NCBI GenBank assembly: GCA_019638625.1
Contig: JAHBTK010000001.1
Span: 1,045,434 to 1,109,433, forward strand
Source: Chitinophagaceae bacterium
GTDB lineage: Bacteria > Bacteroidota > Bacteroidia > Chitinophagales > Chitinophagaceae
DNA length: 64,000 bases
Reading direction: 5' to 3'
In this document: positions 9,333 through 18,440 of the stretch, piece after piece
Numbering within the stretch: position 1 is the stretch's first letter
How the letters are laid out: each line of letters begins with the position of its first letter
Position numbers and translations under genes: made by a program
The notes under the pieces: generated by a model
What the model was told of the DNA's origin: nothing
Database searches by the model: none
What the model saw: only the letters and a program-made list of their open reading frames with translations

Positions 9333-9361
9333 CGTAAAAGCAGGTTGATATAGTTTTATCT

Positions 9362-10207
9362 ATGAAGCATATTGTGCCATTTGTATTATTTGTGGGAATA
9401 ATGTGTGTGGATTCTGTTAAGGCACAGGATACCTTACCGTCATTTACGGTATCTGATCGTAACGGAAGGATCATATTGAACTGGGTAAACAGTTTTCCGG
9501 TGGTTAAACAATTGAGTATTCAGCGTTCCAGCGACAGCTTAAAAGGGTTTAAAACTATTTTAACACTTCCGGACCCCACTTCAGTAATTAATGGTTTTCT
9601 TGACAACAATGCACCGGATACAGTACTGTATTATAAATTGTATATCCTTCTGGATAGCGGTAAATATGTTTTCAGTAAATCCAGGCGGCCGGTAAAAAAG
9701 GCTATGGAACCGGCAGTAGTTAATACGGATCTTCGCATCCCGGAAGAAAATCCGGGGGTAGTCAATACAGATATCCGTATCCCGGAACAAAACCAGGCGC
9801 CGGTTGTTTCGATGGCGGATGCTGCTGACGAGTCGTCGCCAAAGAAATATGGTATGGCTTCAGCAAATGTCACGCAAAAGAAAGGAAGCAGCGCTTTCAG
9901 CAAAGATACAGTAACCCAGGTGTCAGCCCCGGCAGAGATCATCAAACCATCTTCTTTCGTATTTACCAACTCCGACGGGAATGTCACCATTGTTTTGCCC
10001 ACCGACAGGTTCCGGCAGTTCAGTGTAAAGTTTTTTGATCCGGAAGGAGACCCTGCTTTTGCAATAAATACCATCAGGGAACACATTATTATTGTTGACA
10101 GATCCAATTTTATGCGTTCCGGTATTTTCCGTTTCGAACTATACGAAAACGGTGTGGTAAAAGAAAAGAATAAGGTGCAAATACCCCGTTTCGTCTCTGC
10201 AAAATAG
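9362..10207 (+). CDS. Secreted hypothetical protein with a short internal repeat
   Basis: 281 residues with a signal peptide (cleavage near VKAQD, about residue 22). Residues 25-105 look like a beta-sandwich (fibronectin type III-like: LNWVNSFPVVKQLSIQRSSD). A Pro/Asn-rich linker holds a tandem repeat, VVNTDLRIPEEN then VVNTDIRIPEQN. The C-terminal part (about 195-281) looks like a second beta domain. No catalytic motif is visible. The type is common as an exported, surface-associated protein in this phylum. Its stop is 4 bases before the stop of the convergent M16 gene. Confidence 0.75.
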   Translation: MKHIVPFVLFVGIMCVDSVKAQDTLPSFTVSDRNGRIILNWVNSFPVVKQLSIQRSSDSLKGFKTILTLPDPTSVINGFLDNNAPDTVLYYKLYILLDSGKYVFSKSRRPVKKAMEPAVVNTDLRIPEENPGVVNTDIRIPEQNQAPVVSMADAADESSPKKYGMASANVTQKKGSSAFSKDTVTQVSAPAEIIKPSSFVFTNSDGNVTIVLPTDRFRQFSVKFFDPEGDPAFAINTIREHIIIVDRSNFMRSGIFRFELYENGVVKEKNKVQIPRFVSAK

Positions 10208-10211
10208 CCGG

Positions 10212-11492
10212 TTACACCACTACCAGCTCATAGAATTTTTCAGGTTGCAGGTATTTGTTGGCCAGGGCCTGCAACTCTTCGCCCGTTACAGACTTGATCT
10301 GCTGTACAGACCTATTGAAATGATCCTCCGGCAGGTTGTTCAGAATAATATTTTTCCACCGCCCGATGATATGAAAAGGACCATCGAGGTCGCCCAGGAT
10401 GCTGCCGATCAGGAAATTTTTCACCAGCAGCAGTTCATCCGCGGGTACCGGCTCATTCCGCAGTGCTTCCATTTCCCGGTACACTTCACTGATAGCAGCC
10501 TCGCATACTTCTGTTCCTGCCTCTGTGCTGATCACCCAGGCGCTTTGCTGAATATGGGACTGCATGAAGCTGTGTACACCGTAGGTATATCCCTTGTCTT
10601 CCCGGATGTTTCTCATTAATCTTGATCCGAAATATCCGCCGAAGACGGTGTTTAACACCTGCGCTTTGGTAAAGTCAGGCGAATGCCGGTTAGGAAAATT
10701 GCAGGCGATGCGGATGGCTCCCTGTATACCGTTTTCATCGTTGCTGACCCGGTATTTTTTTTCCGTTGCAGGAGTGGCTATATGATCTATGTCCGCCGGC
10801 TTGTTTTTGTTAAGCGGCAGATCACCAAAACTCCTGTTCAGCAATTCTTCCAGGTTCGGGGGAATTTTCCCCGCTATGAACAACCTGCAATTGCCATTGC
10901 TGTAATAGGAGTTGTAAAATGATACCAGTTGTGCTCTTTCCAGCATATCGTATTCGGGTGCTGTACCAAATTTACCATAAGGATGCTGTGCCCCGTACAG
11001 GTACACGTCAATTAAGCGGTTAGCTACAAAATCGCTTTTTTTGAGATTTACTTCCAGCCGCTGTTTTACGTTCTGGCGGTAAATATCCAGCTCTTCCTGC
11101 GGAAAAATGCTGTCTGTAATTATTTCCCTTACCGCTGGCAGCAATTCGCCGAGGTGTTTGGTAAGACTGTGCAGGCTGATCAGGGCAGTTTCATTATAAC
11201 AATGACGGTTCAGGTAGGCGCCATAGTACTCAAAATGCTCATTGATGTCGAATGCTGATTTGCACGATGTGCCGTTTTTAAGCAGGTGGTTGGTGGATGC
11301 CGCCACCAGGTTTTGGTTTTCATACCAGTTTCCGGCATCAAATATCCATTCCATCTGTACCACATCTTCTTCCCCGGCATCAATGGTGTAAACGGGTATT
11401 CCGTTGTTGAGTATTATTTTAGAATAAGGCTTCAGTTCCAGTTGGTATGCTATCGCGTCTTTGATCGGAGGGGGCGCTAATCTGTTTACCAT
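10212..11492 (-). CDS. M16 family peptidase-like protein, non-catalytic partner
   Basis: 426 residues with the insulinase/mitochondrial-processing-peptidase fold. The place where HxxEH should be reads ASTNHLLKNGTS, so the zinc site is missing. The glycine-rich segment GGYFGSRLMRNIREDKGYTYGVHS of the C-terminal M16 domain is well kept. Family knowledge: many bacterial M16 enzymes work as a heterodimer of one catalytic and one zinc-less subunit. It begins 9 bases after the stop of the catalytic M16 gene, so the two form an operon. Confidence 0.9.
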   Translation of the reverse strand: MVNRLAPPPIKDAIAYQLELKPYSKIILNNGIPVYTIDAGEEDVVQMEWIFDAGNWYENQNLVAASTNHLLKNGTSCKSAFDINEHFEYYGAYLNRHCYNETALISLHSLTKHLGELLPAVREIITDSIFPQEELDIYRQNVKQRLEVNLKKSDFVANRLIDVYLYGAQHPYGKFGTAPEYDMLERAQLVSFYNSYYSNGNCRLFIAGKIPPNLEELLNRSFGDLPLNKNKPADIDHIATPATEKKYRVSNDENGIQGAIRIACNFPNRHSPDFTKAQVLNTVFGGYFGSRLMRNIREDKGYTYGVHSFMQSHIQQSAWVISTEAGTEVCEAAISEVYREMEALRNEPVPADELLLVKNFLIGSILGDLDGPFHIIGRWKNIILNNLPEDHFNRSVQQIKSVTGEELQALANKYLQPEKFYELVVV

Positions 11493-11501
11493 GTCATCCG
11501 G

Positions 11502-12743
11502 TTAATTATTTTTTGCATAGTAGTACATGGTACTACTGTTGTTTTCATTAAAAATAACGTTTGCTTCCGTTTGGATCTCTGCTGTTGTAACACTCTGGTA
11601 TTTTCCCAGCTCTTCGTTTATCAGGTTGGTATTTCCGAGTAAGGTATAAAAAGCCAGGCTATTGGTCCGGTTCATCAGGCTCATGTCTTCAAAAGCTATC
11701 AGGCTTTCGGTTTTGTTTTTTACCTTTTGCAGTTCTTTTTCATCCACCCGTTTGTTTTTTATTTTTTGCAATTCGGCTTCCACTGCTGCTTCCGCATCCC
11801 CCATTTTTACACCTTTTACCAGTTTGCCTTCAATTGTGAGCAATCCCGCGTCTATGGTTCCAAAATGATAACATTCAATATTGCTGAAAAGCTTTTTCTC
11901 TTTTACCAGGCTTTGAAATAAACGGGAAGATGCGCCGCCGCTCAGTATTTCCGTAAGAAGATCGGTAACATAGTAGCGCCGGTCCAGCCTGGGGTATATA
12001 TGCCAGCATTTGTAAAAAGCATTCAGGGGTACATTGGCATGCACCTCCAGCTTTTTCGGGGCTGTCTGAACGGGCTCCTGCTCTATGTTCCGACTATATT
12101 TTTTACCGGAAGGAATATCTTCAAACCATTTCCCGGCAAGATGTCTTACCTGTTCCGCCGTTACATGACCAGATACGGTGAGTATGGCATTGGCAGGAGT
12201 GTAGTGCCTGAAAAAGAAATTTTTTACATCTTCCAGCGAAGCGTTTTCTATATGGCTAAGCGAGTCTCCTATAGTCATCCACCGGTAGGGATGTTTTTTA
12301 AAAGCCAAACGGCGCAGTTTATGCCATGCATCGCCATAGGGTTTATTGATATAATGTTCTTTAAATTCTTCCGATACTACCTTGCGTTGTACATCCAGGC
12401 TTTTTTCACCAAAAGCAAGACTAAGCATCCGGTCGCTTTCCAGCCAGAAAGCTGTTTCGATATTCTCCGCCGGAAGCTGGCAATAGTAGTCCGTAAAATC
12501 ATTGGTGGTAAATGCATTGTTTTCTCCGCCGGCCAATTGCAGTGGCTCATCATAAGACGGAATATTGACGGAACCGCCGAACATCAGGTGTTCAAACAGA
12601 TGGGCAAAACCGGTTTTCTCCGGGTTTTCATCCCGGGCGCCCACATCATATAAAACATTTACAATTGCCATGGGAGTAGAGTGGTCTTCATGTACCACCA
12701 CTTTTAACCCATTTTTAAGTTCAAACTGCTCAAACTGAATCAT
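11502..12743 (-). CDS. M16 family zinc metallopeptidase, catalytic subunit
   Basis: 413 residues. The inverted zinc motif HLFEH is at residues 48-52, followed by GGENNAFTTNDFTDYY and the distal Glu region VVSEEFKEHY (about 122-131), which supplies the third ligand. The C-terminal half has GGASSRLFQSLVKEKKLF. No signal peptide is seen, so the enzyme is probably cytoplasmic or uses another route. It is the promoter-proximal gene of the M16 pair and is expected to cleave peptides together with the zinc-less partner downstream. Confidence 0.92.
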   Translation of the reverse strand: MIQFEQFELKNGLKVVVHEDHSTPMAIVNVLYDVGARDENPEKTGFAHLFEHLMFGGSVNIPSYDEPLQLAGGENNAFTTNDFTDYYCQLPAENIETAFWLESDRMLSLAFGEKSLDVQRKVVSEEFKEHYINKPYGDAWHKLRRLAFKKHPYRWMTIGDSLSHIENASLEDVKNFFFRHYTPANAILTVSGHVTAEQVRHLAGKWFEDIPSGKKYSRNIEQEPVQTAPKKLEVHANVPLNAFYKCWHIYPRLDRRYYVTDLLTEILSGGASSRLFQSLVKEKKLFSNIECYHFGTIDAGLLTIEGKLVKGVKMGDAEAAVEAELQKIKNKRVDEKELQKVKNKTESLIAFEDMSLMNRTNSLAFYTLLGNTNLINEELGKYQSVTTAEIQTEANVIFNENNSSTMYYYAKNN

Positions 12744-12854
12744 AATGCTATTGCTTTACGCCAAACCAATTTGCAAATATGAGAAATAAATTGGTATGCA
12801 CCAATGTCTTTGGCTTATCGCGATCAATACAGGCATTGAGACCGCCTGAATGTA

Positions 12855-14057
12855 TTACAGGATGCTGGCCGGACGCAGCGTCAGTACCAGCAGCGCTTCA
12901 TCTCTTTTGACCAGCAATTTAAGTTTGCGTTTAGGCACCTGCAGCAGGTTTTTGTAGGTCTGTATATTGCCGCTGAAATTGTTTTCCACAGCCAGCAGTA
13001 TATCCCCTTCTTTCAGACCGGCGGTTTCCGCAGGTGAGTTTTCAATAATATCCTCTGCTATTATTTTGCCGTCTACGGTGTAAATGCTCATTCCGGTATA
13101 GGCATAATCAAATTTGCTGTGGTAGTGGGTATTGGGAACGATATGAATTTCTTTTTTCGGATAGTTAATGGTCATGTTGAAACGCCTCAGCAGGTCATTG
13201 CCGATCAGTCCGGCCAGGTAAGGGTAGGCGGTGATATTGTAAATATCATCATACACATAGGTTGGTACATTTTTAAACGTATAACGTCCCAGTTTAACCC
13301 GTTTTAAGGTGGTGACCCGCATGGATGTCTTTCCGCCCAACCCTTCTGCCTGTGTTAAAAAAGATTTTTTATTGGCTTTGAAAACCAGGCTGTCGTTGGC
13401 ATAGGACGAAGAAATCAGGTAACATAAGCCCGCGCCGGTATCGAAATAAAAGCGGGCGTCAAACTTTCCCCACTCGCTGAATTGAGAATTCACTATCGGA
13501 ATGGCGGTAAGCAAGGGTTTTAAAATCTGTCCTCTTCGTTTATACCTGAACTTACCCGGGGTGTAGACGGTAAGGGTAGAGTTGTCAAAATCTAAATTGA
13601 CAATATACTGGCTGAAAAAACTGTATCCTATAATGCCGTCTATCTTGATGCCATACACGCTTGAGAGTATTTCGTAGTCGTTAACATGAAAATTGAGGCT
13701 GTCGATGGTCAGCCCGGGAAGGTGTAAACGGGCATTATACAAAAAATTTACCTTTCGGATACCCGCAATACCCCTGATAGTTCTTTCGGAAGGCTCGGTA
13801 GGTATTGATAGTTCCGACACGGTAGCCGAGTCGAGGGAGATCCCGCCGCTACCGGTATCCAGTATGAAGTTGAGGGTGTCTGTGTAATTGTTCACCAAAG
13901 CCTGAATGGTGATAACCCCGCCGCTGTGCTGATGAAAAGAGAAACTGGTGATCATCTTTGCCGGAGGTTCCTGAACAGCTTCTGTTTGCCCGATACAGTT
14001 CAGGCACTTACAAATGACTAAAATGAAAATGGATAGATTTCTTTTCATATACGGCAA
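12855..14057 (-). CDS. Retropepsin-like aspartyl protease with PDZ domain
   Basis: 400 residues with an N-terminal signal segment (cleavage near CIGQ, about 24). Two aspartyl-protease half-domains are visible: FILDTGSGGISL (about 64-75) and FYFDTGAGLCYL (about 208-219), each with the catalytic DTG. A PDZ domain covers about 310-395 (ENSPAETAGLKEGDILLAVEN). The order protease-protease-PDZ is common in Bacteroidota periplasmic proteases; substrates are unknown. It is monocistronic, divergent from mqnC. Confidence 0.88.
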   Translation of the reverse strand: MPYMKRNLSIFILVICKCLNCIGQTEAVQEPPAKMITSFSFHQHSGGVITIQALVNNYTDTLNFILDTGSGGISLDSATVSELSIPTEPSERTIRGIAGIRKVNFLYNARLHLPGLTIDSLNFHVNDYEILSSVYGIKIDGIIGYSFFSQYIVNLDFDNSTLTVYTPGKFRYKRRGQILKPLLTAIPIVNSQFSEWGKFDARFYFDTGAGLCYLISSSYANDSLVFKANKKSFLTQAEGLGGKTSMRVTTLKRVKLGRYTFKNVPTYVYDDIYNITAYPYLAGLIGNDLLRRFNMTINYPKKEIHIVPNTHYHSKFDYAYTGMSIYTVDGKIIAEDIIENSPAETAGLKEGDILLAVENNFSGNIQTYKNLLQVPKRKLKLLVKRDEALLVLTLRPASIL

Positions 14058-14115
14058 TATAAATTTAAGTCATATTGTAAAACAAATACCACCGGTCATC
14101 AATCAATATAGTTAG

Positions 14116-14123
14116 TATTTTTG
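14116..14123 (+). promoter_or_regulatory. Putative -7 box of mqnC
   Basis: TATTTTTG fits TAnnTTTG and lies only 7 bases before the ATG at 14131, implying a very short leader if it is used. Confidence 0.45.
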
Positions 14124-14130
14124 CTTTCAA

Positions 14131-15255
14131 ATGAAAGTGGACGATATACTACAGAAAGCCCTGGCTTTCGAATTTCTGACTGCGGAAGAAGGGATACTGT
14201 TATACCGGGAGGCGGCGCTTGCCGAACTGATGTACGTGGCGGATGAAATGCGTAAAAAGCAGGTACCGCATGGAAAAGTTACCTGGCAGATAGACCGGAA
14301 CGTGAATACGACCAATGTATGCGTGGCCAATTGCAAATTTTGCAATTTCTACCGTATTCCGGGCCATGCCGAAGCCTATATAACGGATATGGATACCTAC
14401 CGGAAAAAGATAAAGGAGACCATCCGGTATGGCGGCGACCAGTTGCTGCTGCAGGGGGGGCATCATCCGGAGTTGGGACTGGAATTTTATACCCGGACTT
14501 TCCGGGCGATTAAAGCGGAGTTTCCCGATATCAGGCTGCATGCCCTGGGTCCGCCCGAAGTGGCCCATATCTGCAAACTGGAAAAAATGAGCCACCACGA
14601 TGTGCTGAAGGCTTTGAAAGAGGCCGGGCTGGATTCCCTGCCCGGCGCCGGTGCGGAGATCCTGATAGACCGGGTTCGTCGCCTGATCAGCAAAGGTAAA
14701 TGCGGCTCCCAGGAGTGGCTGGATATTATGCATGAAGCGCATAAACTGCATATTACCACCAGCGCCACTATGATGTTCGGGCATGTGGAAACCCTGCAGG
14801 AGCGATTTGAACATCTTTTAAAAATAAGAGAAGTACAGAGCCGGAAGCCTGCCGGTGCAAACGGTTTCCTGGCTTTCATTCCCTGGACATTCCAGGATGT
14901 GGATACCTTACTTACACGCATACGTGGTGTACAAAACCTCACCACAGCGGAAGAATATATACGGATGATCGCTCTTTCGCGCATTATGCTCCCCAACATC
15001 CTCAACATACAGGCTTCCTGGCTGACCGTAGGCAGAAAAACAGCCCAGATATGCCTGAATGCCGGCGCCAATGATTTTGGAAGCATTATGATAGAGGAGA
15101 ATGTAGTGAGCGCCGCCGGGGCTCCTCACAGGTTTACTTACAAAACCATTCAGGATGCCATCAGGGAAGCCGGCTTTGAGCCGCAACTCAGGAACCAGGA
15201 ATACGCCTGGAGGGAGATACCGGAACTGATAGAGGAACAGGTGATCAATTACTGA
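14131..15255 (+). CDS. mqnC: Cyclic dehypoxanthinyl futalosine synthase (MqnC)
   Basis: 374 residues, radical SAM. The cluster motif is CVANCKFC (CxxxCxxC, about residues 67-74) in the MqnC/MqnE-type context NTTNVCVANCKFCNFYRI, followed by QLLLQGGHHPELGLEFY, LHALGPPEV and LPGAGAEIL, all typical of MqnC. The enzyme cyclises dehypoxanthine futalosine in the futalosine route to menaquinone. The other mqn genes are not in the window, so the pathway is scattered in this genome. The next gene starts 20 bases downstream. Confidence 0.93.
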   Translation: MKVDDILQKALAFEFLTAEEGILLYREAALAELMYVADEMRKKQVPHGKVTWQIDRNVNTTNVCVANCKFCNFYRIPGHAEAYITDMDTYRKKIKETIRYGGDQLLLQGGHHPELGLEFYTRTFRAIKAEFPDIRLHALGPPEVAHICKLEKMSHHDVLKALKEAGLDSLPGAGAEILIDRVRRLISKGKCGSQEWLDIMHEAHKLHITTSATMMFGHVETLQERFEHLLKIREVQSRKPAGANGFLAFIPWTFQDVDTLLTRIRGVQNLTTAEEYIRMIALSRIMLPNILNIQASWLTVGRKTAQICLNAGANDFGSIMIEENVVSAAGAPHRFTYKTIQDAIREAGFEPQLRNQEYAWREIPELIEEQVINY

Positions 15256-15275
15256 TCCTGCATAAATAAAGGGCT

Positions 15276-15680
15276 ATGCAAACAACGGCCTCAAAAGATA
15301 TCCTGGAATACAACAGTTCCCAGGCCGCAGAAGACAAGTCTGTCTGCGAAATGCTTGCTAGGGAAATCAGCAGGCATTTGCCGGAAGCAGAAAACAGGAT
15401 ATGGCACCGGCATCCGGTCTGGTTCCTGGAGGGCAACCCTGTTGCGGGATACAGCAAACAAAAGGCCGGGATCAGGCTGATGTTTTGGAGTGGGGCTTCT
15501 TTTGAAGAAGAGGGGCTGAATGTGAAAGGCGAAAAGTTTAAGGATGCTTCCGTATTCTATAATTCAGTTGACGAAATCGATGTTCAAGATTTGAAACGCT
15601 GGCTCAAAAAATCAAGGGATATACAATGGGACTATAAAAATATTGTAAAGCGGAAGGGTGTTTTAGTGCGACTGAAATAG
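15276..15680 (+). CDS. DUF1801 domain protein
   Basis: 134 residues of the YdhG/YjhX-like DUF1801 fold: a helical N-terminus, then EAENRIWHRHPVWFLEGNPVAGYSKQKAGIRLMFW and a C-terminal helix KRWLKKSRDIQWDY. Function is not established for the family; there is no catalytic motif. It follows mqnC by 20 bases and may be co-transcribed, but a functional link is not evident. Confidence 0.75.
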   Translation: MQTTASKDILEYNSSQAAEDKSVCEMLAREISRHLPEAENRIWHRHPVWFLEGNPVAGYSKQKAGIRLMFWSGASFEEEGLNVKGEKFKDASVFYNSVDEIDVQDLKRWLKKSRDIQWDYKNIVKRKGVLVRLK

Positions 15681-15741
15681 CTTCTTCTTCTGCCACAGAA
15701 GCAGGTTGCCGGTCTTTTTCCGGTAGGTAAGGTACAGGAAA

Positions 15742-15762
15742 GGGCTGTCGTTATAACAGCCC
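15742..15762. terminator. Possible bidirectional terminator hairpin
   Basis: A 7-bp stem GGGCTGT/ACAGCCC with a 7-nt loop lies between the convergent DUF1801 and M14 genes. There is no good T tract on either side, so this is a weak call. Confidence 0.4.
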
Positions 15763-15789
15763 CTTCTAAAATATCAATGGGATAGTTTT

Positions 15790-18399
15790 CTAGTGTTCAT
15801 GGGTATGTTCCTCTTCTGCCGATCCGAAGAACTGGCTTTGCAGTCTTACTTTATCTCCAAAAAATACAGCGTTGATAACGAGGCGGTCTGTTCCATGCCA
15901 ATGATGCCGGTACACGGGATCATCAGCAAATAATACAATGGTCCCCTGGCCGCTTTGCCCGATCAGCAGGGCAGCAGATCTGCCAAGATTATTCAGCACG
16001 CTATGCGAAATAAAGCCGCTGACCAATGGATTAGGGCTATACTGGGCAACTGTTGCAAACTTGTTGGCACTTGTTTTAAGGATGGTAGACCCCAGCTTAT
16101 TAAAGTAAATTTTCCTGCTTGTTAAGCCAAAGGCAATAGGGTTGGTTATATCAATGTCGGCAGACAGGATGCCACTTCCGCCGCGGCCACCTGATCCCCT
16201 GTTTACATAATCTTCTCTTTTTACCTCAGCTTTTGTCTTGTTCTCTGAGGAATCAACAAATACTTTTTCTTTTACCAGCCCTTGTTGGATAGCCCATACG
16301 GAAGATGTGCCGAAGGTAACCAGTGTGCCGCCGTTGCTGACCCAGTTCTTTAATTTTTCAATATCGTTTTTTTCCAGGCTTCTGTTGATGCCGGAAGTTA
16401 TGATGATCGTGTTATACCGGTTGATATCCGCTCTGGACAAAGAACCGATATCCAGTTTGGTCACGGGCAGGTTTACCTGCTTGTTCAGCAAAAACCATAC
16501 TTCGCCTACTTCGCTTACATTGGAGCCCTGACCCGCCAGAACAGCTACCTCCGGTTTTTTCACCACGCTTACATTATTACTGCCCAGGTCGATCCCTTTC
16601 AGGTTAAACCCGGTGGAAACGGAAGTAAAACGAAGCCCGGAAACAGCCGCCGCCGACCGGATCGCGGAATACAGGCTGTCGCTGTTTACCGGTTGTCCGG
16701 CTACAGGTATCACCAGCGTTCCATATCCGAAATCTTTTGGCCCGGCGCCGGTAGGAGAGGTGAATGGCTTTAAAGCTGTTTTTACCACTATTCCTTTTGA
16801 TAACAGGTGGTACAATGCCTGTGGTGCATTGTATTCCGTCCAGTCCAGCAGGTAGGCATAATTCGATCTGCCACCGGCAATATCGCCTTTTTGCTCTTTC
16901 GCTGCGGTCACCTGGTTGCCCAGCGAAAAGGAGGGGGTGGTAACCTTGGCAAACTGCACATTGTAGGCGTGCGCCACGGCCCAGGCAGTGGTGCTGTAAA
17001 ATGTTGTCGTGTCTTTGAATTTAGTGCTTTCATCGAAGATAGAATGCACGATATAAAAGAACGGCTGCTCCGCCGGAACAATATAGGAACTGCTCTTTTC
17101 AAACTTTTTACCGTCTATAGTAATGTCTGCAGGCACTTCGTACACCTTCAGGCGGTGCCTGAGTACCAGGTCGAGCAACTTGTTGGTGAGAGAAATATCC
17201 TTGCTGCTGCCGAAGATATAGGCTTTGGCAACATTTGCTTTTGCCTGCCGGATAGCGGCGGCAAAGAAATCTTTCTGCAGTTTGAATAATCCCTGTTTTT
17301 CCGCTACCGCGCCTCTTACGGTAGCTATACCTGTGGTGACATGGTTGCGGATAGTGAAGGGAAAGGTTACAACACCGGAAGGGCTTTCCTGTGCCAGTCC
17401 GCGGGAACTTGCCTGCTCGAAAGTGACGCCTACGGCTCCGAAATAGTCCGGATAGGTAGAGCCATACACGGGCGCCAGGTTATCAAAGGCTTCTTTGGTA
17501 AAATAGAAAGAGCCTATCTTATCTAATGCTTCGGCATGGTATTTCGCAAGGGTAACATTGAAATCGTAGGATGCCTGCGGCAAAAGGGCGCTTTCATTAC
17601 CGGGTGGCGTGGGTTCAAAATAATAGGTAGAGTTGGTGCCCATTTCATGGAAATCGATCTGTACATTGGGATACCACTGGTGAAAGAACTCCAGCCTGTT
17701 TTTTGATTCTATTTGTGCAGCACTTAACCAGTCGCGGTTCAGGTCTGTAAGGAAATGATTGGTTCTGCCACCCGGCCAGGCATGATTGTGCTCCAGGTCT
17801 GCCGGATCAGTGACCGGCGGAAAGGATTTAAAACCATTGTGCCAGGTAGCAGCCCTGTCTCTTCCATCAGGGTTCAGGGATGGATCTATCAGTATAACAG
17901 ATTCCTTTAATAGTCTTTGTGTTTCCTCATTTTGATTGGCCGCAAAATAATAAGCGGTAAGCAATGCCGCTTCCCCGCTGGAAGTTTCTGCTCCGTGAAC
18001 GCTGTAACCGAGCAATACCACCACCGGAGCAGTACCCGGTAACGCGGGTTTACCGGGATCGGTAGTGGTTAAATGCTCCTGTTTGATCTGGTCAATTTTG
18101 CTATGGTTTGCGGGGTCGGTAACGGTCAGTATCACCTGCAGCCGTTCTTCATATGTTTTTCCGATCACCTGGAAGGTTACCCTGTCAGACAGGTTGGCTA
18201 ATTCTTTGAAGTAGGCTACTATCTGGTCGTGACGGGTATAATGAGAGCCGACAGGGTATCCCAGGAAAGCTTCGGGGGTCGGAATTTTGCTGTCAAAAGC
18301 ACCGGTGCCAGGAAAATAATAGTCGTTTTGGGAAAAGGAAAGTTTTGAGAAAAAAATCAATACCAGGAAAATTATTCCTGCGGTTTTAAATGGTTTCAT
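15790..18399 (-). CDS. M14 family zinc carboxypeptidase, secreted
   Basis: 869 residues from the ATG at 18399, chosen because it gives a proper signal peptide (MKPFKTAG... to SFSQN); an earlier Met adds nine residues. Zinc-site motif GYSVHGAETSSGEA (HxxE near residue 135), FHEMGTNSTYYFEP (third His) and VTFEQASSRG (base Glu near 326) identify an M14 peptidase. A long C-terminal part ends with a glutamine-amidotransferase-like region (NTIIITSGINRSL, GGTLVTFGTSS). It removes C-terminal residues from peptides outside the cytoplasm. It starts 42 bases after the SusD stop, so it forms an operon with SusC/SusD. Confidence 0.9.
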   Translation of the reverse strand: MKPFKTAGIIFLVLIFFSKLSFSQNDYYFPGTGAFDSKIPTPEAFLGYPVGSHYTRHDQIVAYFKELANLSDRVTFQVIGKTYEERLQVILTVTDPANHSKIDQIKQEHLTTTDPGKPALPGTAPVVVLLGYSVHGAETSSGEAALLTAYYFAANQNEETQRLLKESVILIDPSLNPDGRDRAATWHNGFKSFPPVTDPADLEHNHAWPGGRTNHFLTDLNRDWLSAAQIESKNRLEFFHQWYPNVQIDFHEMGTNSTYYFEPTPPGNESALLPQASYDFNVTLAKYHAEALDKIGSFYFTKEAFDNLAPVYGSTYPDYFGAVGVTFEQASSRGLAQESPSGVVTFPFTIRNHVTTGIATVRGAVAEKQGLFKLQKDFFAAAIRQAKANVAKAYIFGSSKDISLTNKLLDLVLRHRLKVYEVPADITIDGKKFEKSSSYIVPAEQPFFYIVHSIFDESTKFKDTTTFYSTTAWAVAHAYNVQFAKVTTPSFSLGNQVTAAKEQKGDIAGGRSNYAYLLDWTEYNAPQALYHLLSKGIVVKTALKPFTSPTGAGPKDFGYGTLVIPVAGQPVNSDSLYSAIRSAAAVSGLRFTSVSTGFNLKGIDLGSNNVSVVKKPEVAVLAGQGSNVSEVGEVWFLLNKQVNLPVTKLDIGSLSRADINRYNTIIITSGINRSLEKNDIEKLKNWVSNGGTLVTFGTSSVWAIQQGLVKEKVFVDSSENKTKAEVKREDYVNRGSGGRGGSGILSADIDITNPIAFGLTSRKIYFNKLGSTILKTSANKFATVAQYSPNPLVSGFISHSVLNNLGRSAALLIGQSGQGTIVLFADDPVYRHHWHGTDRLVINAVFFGDKVRLQSQFFGSAEEEHTHEH

Positions 18400-18440
18400 T
18401 TTATATATTTCTGAAAAGGTGATCAAAAATTTTATCTGAA

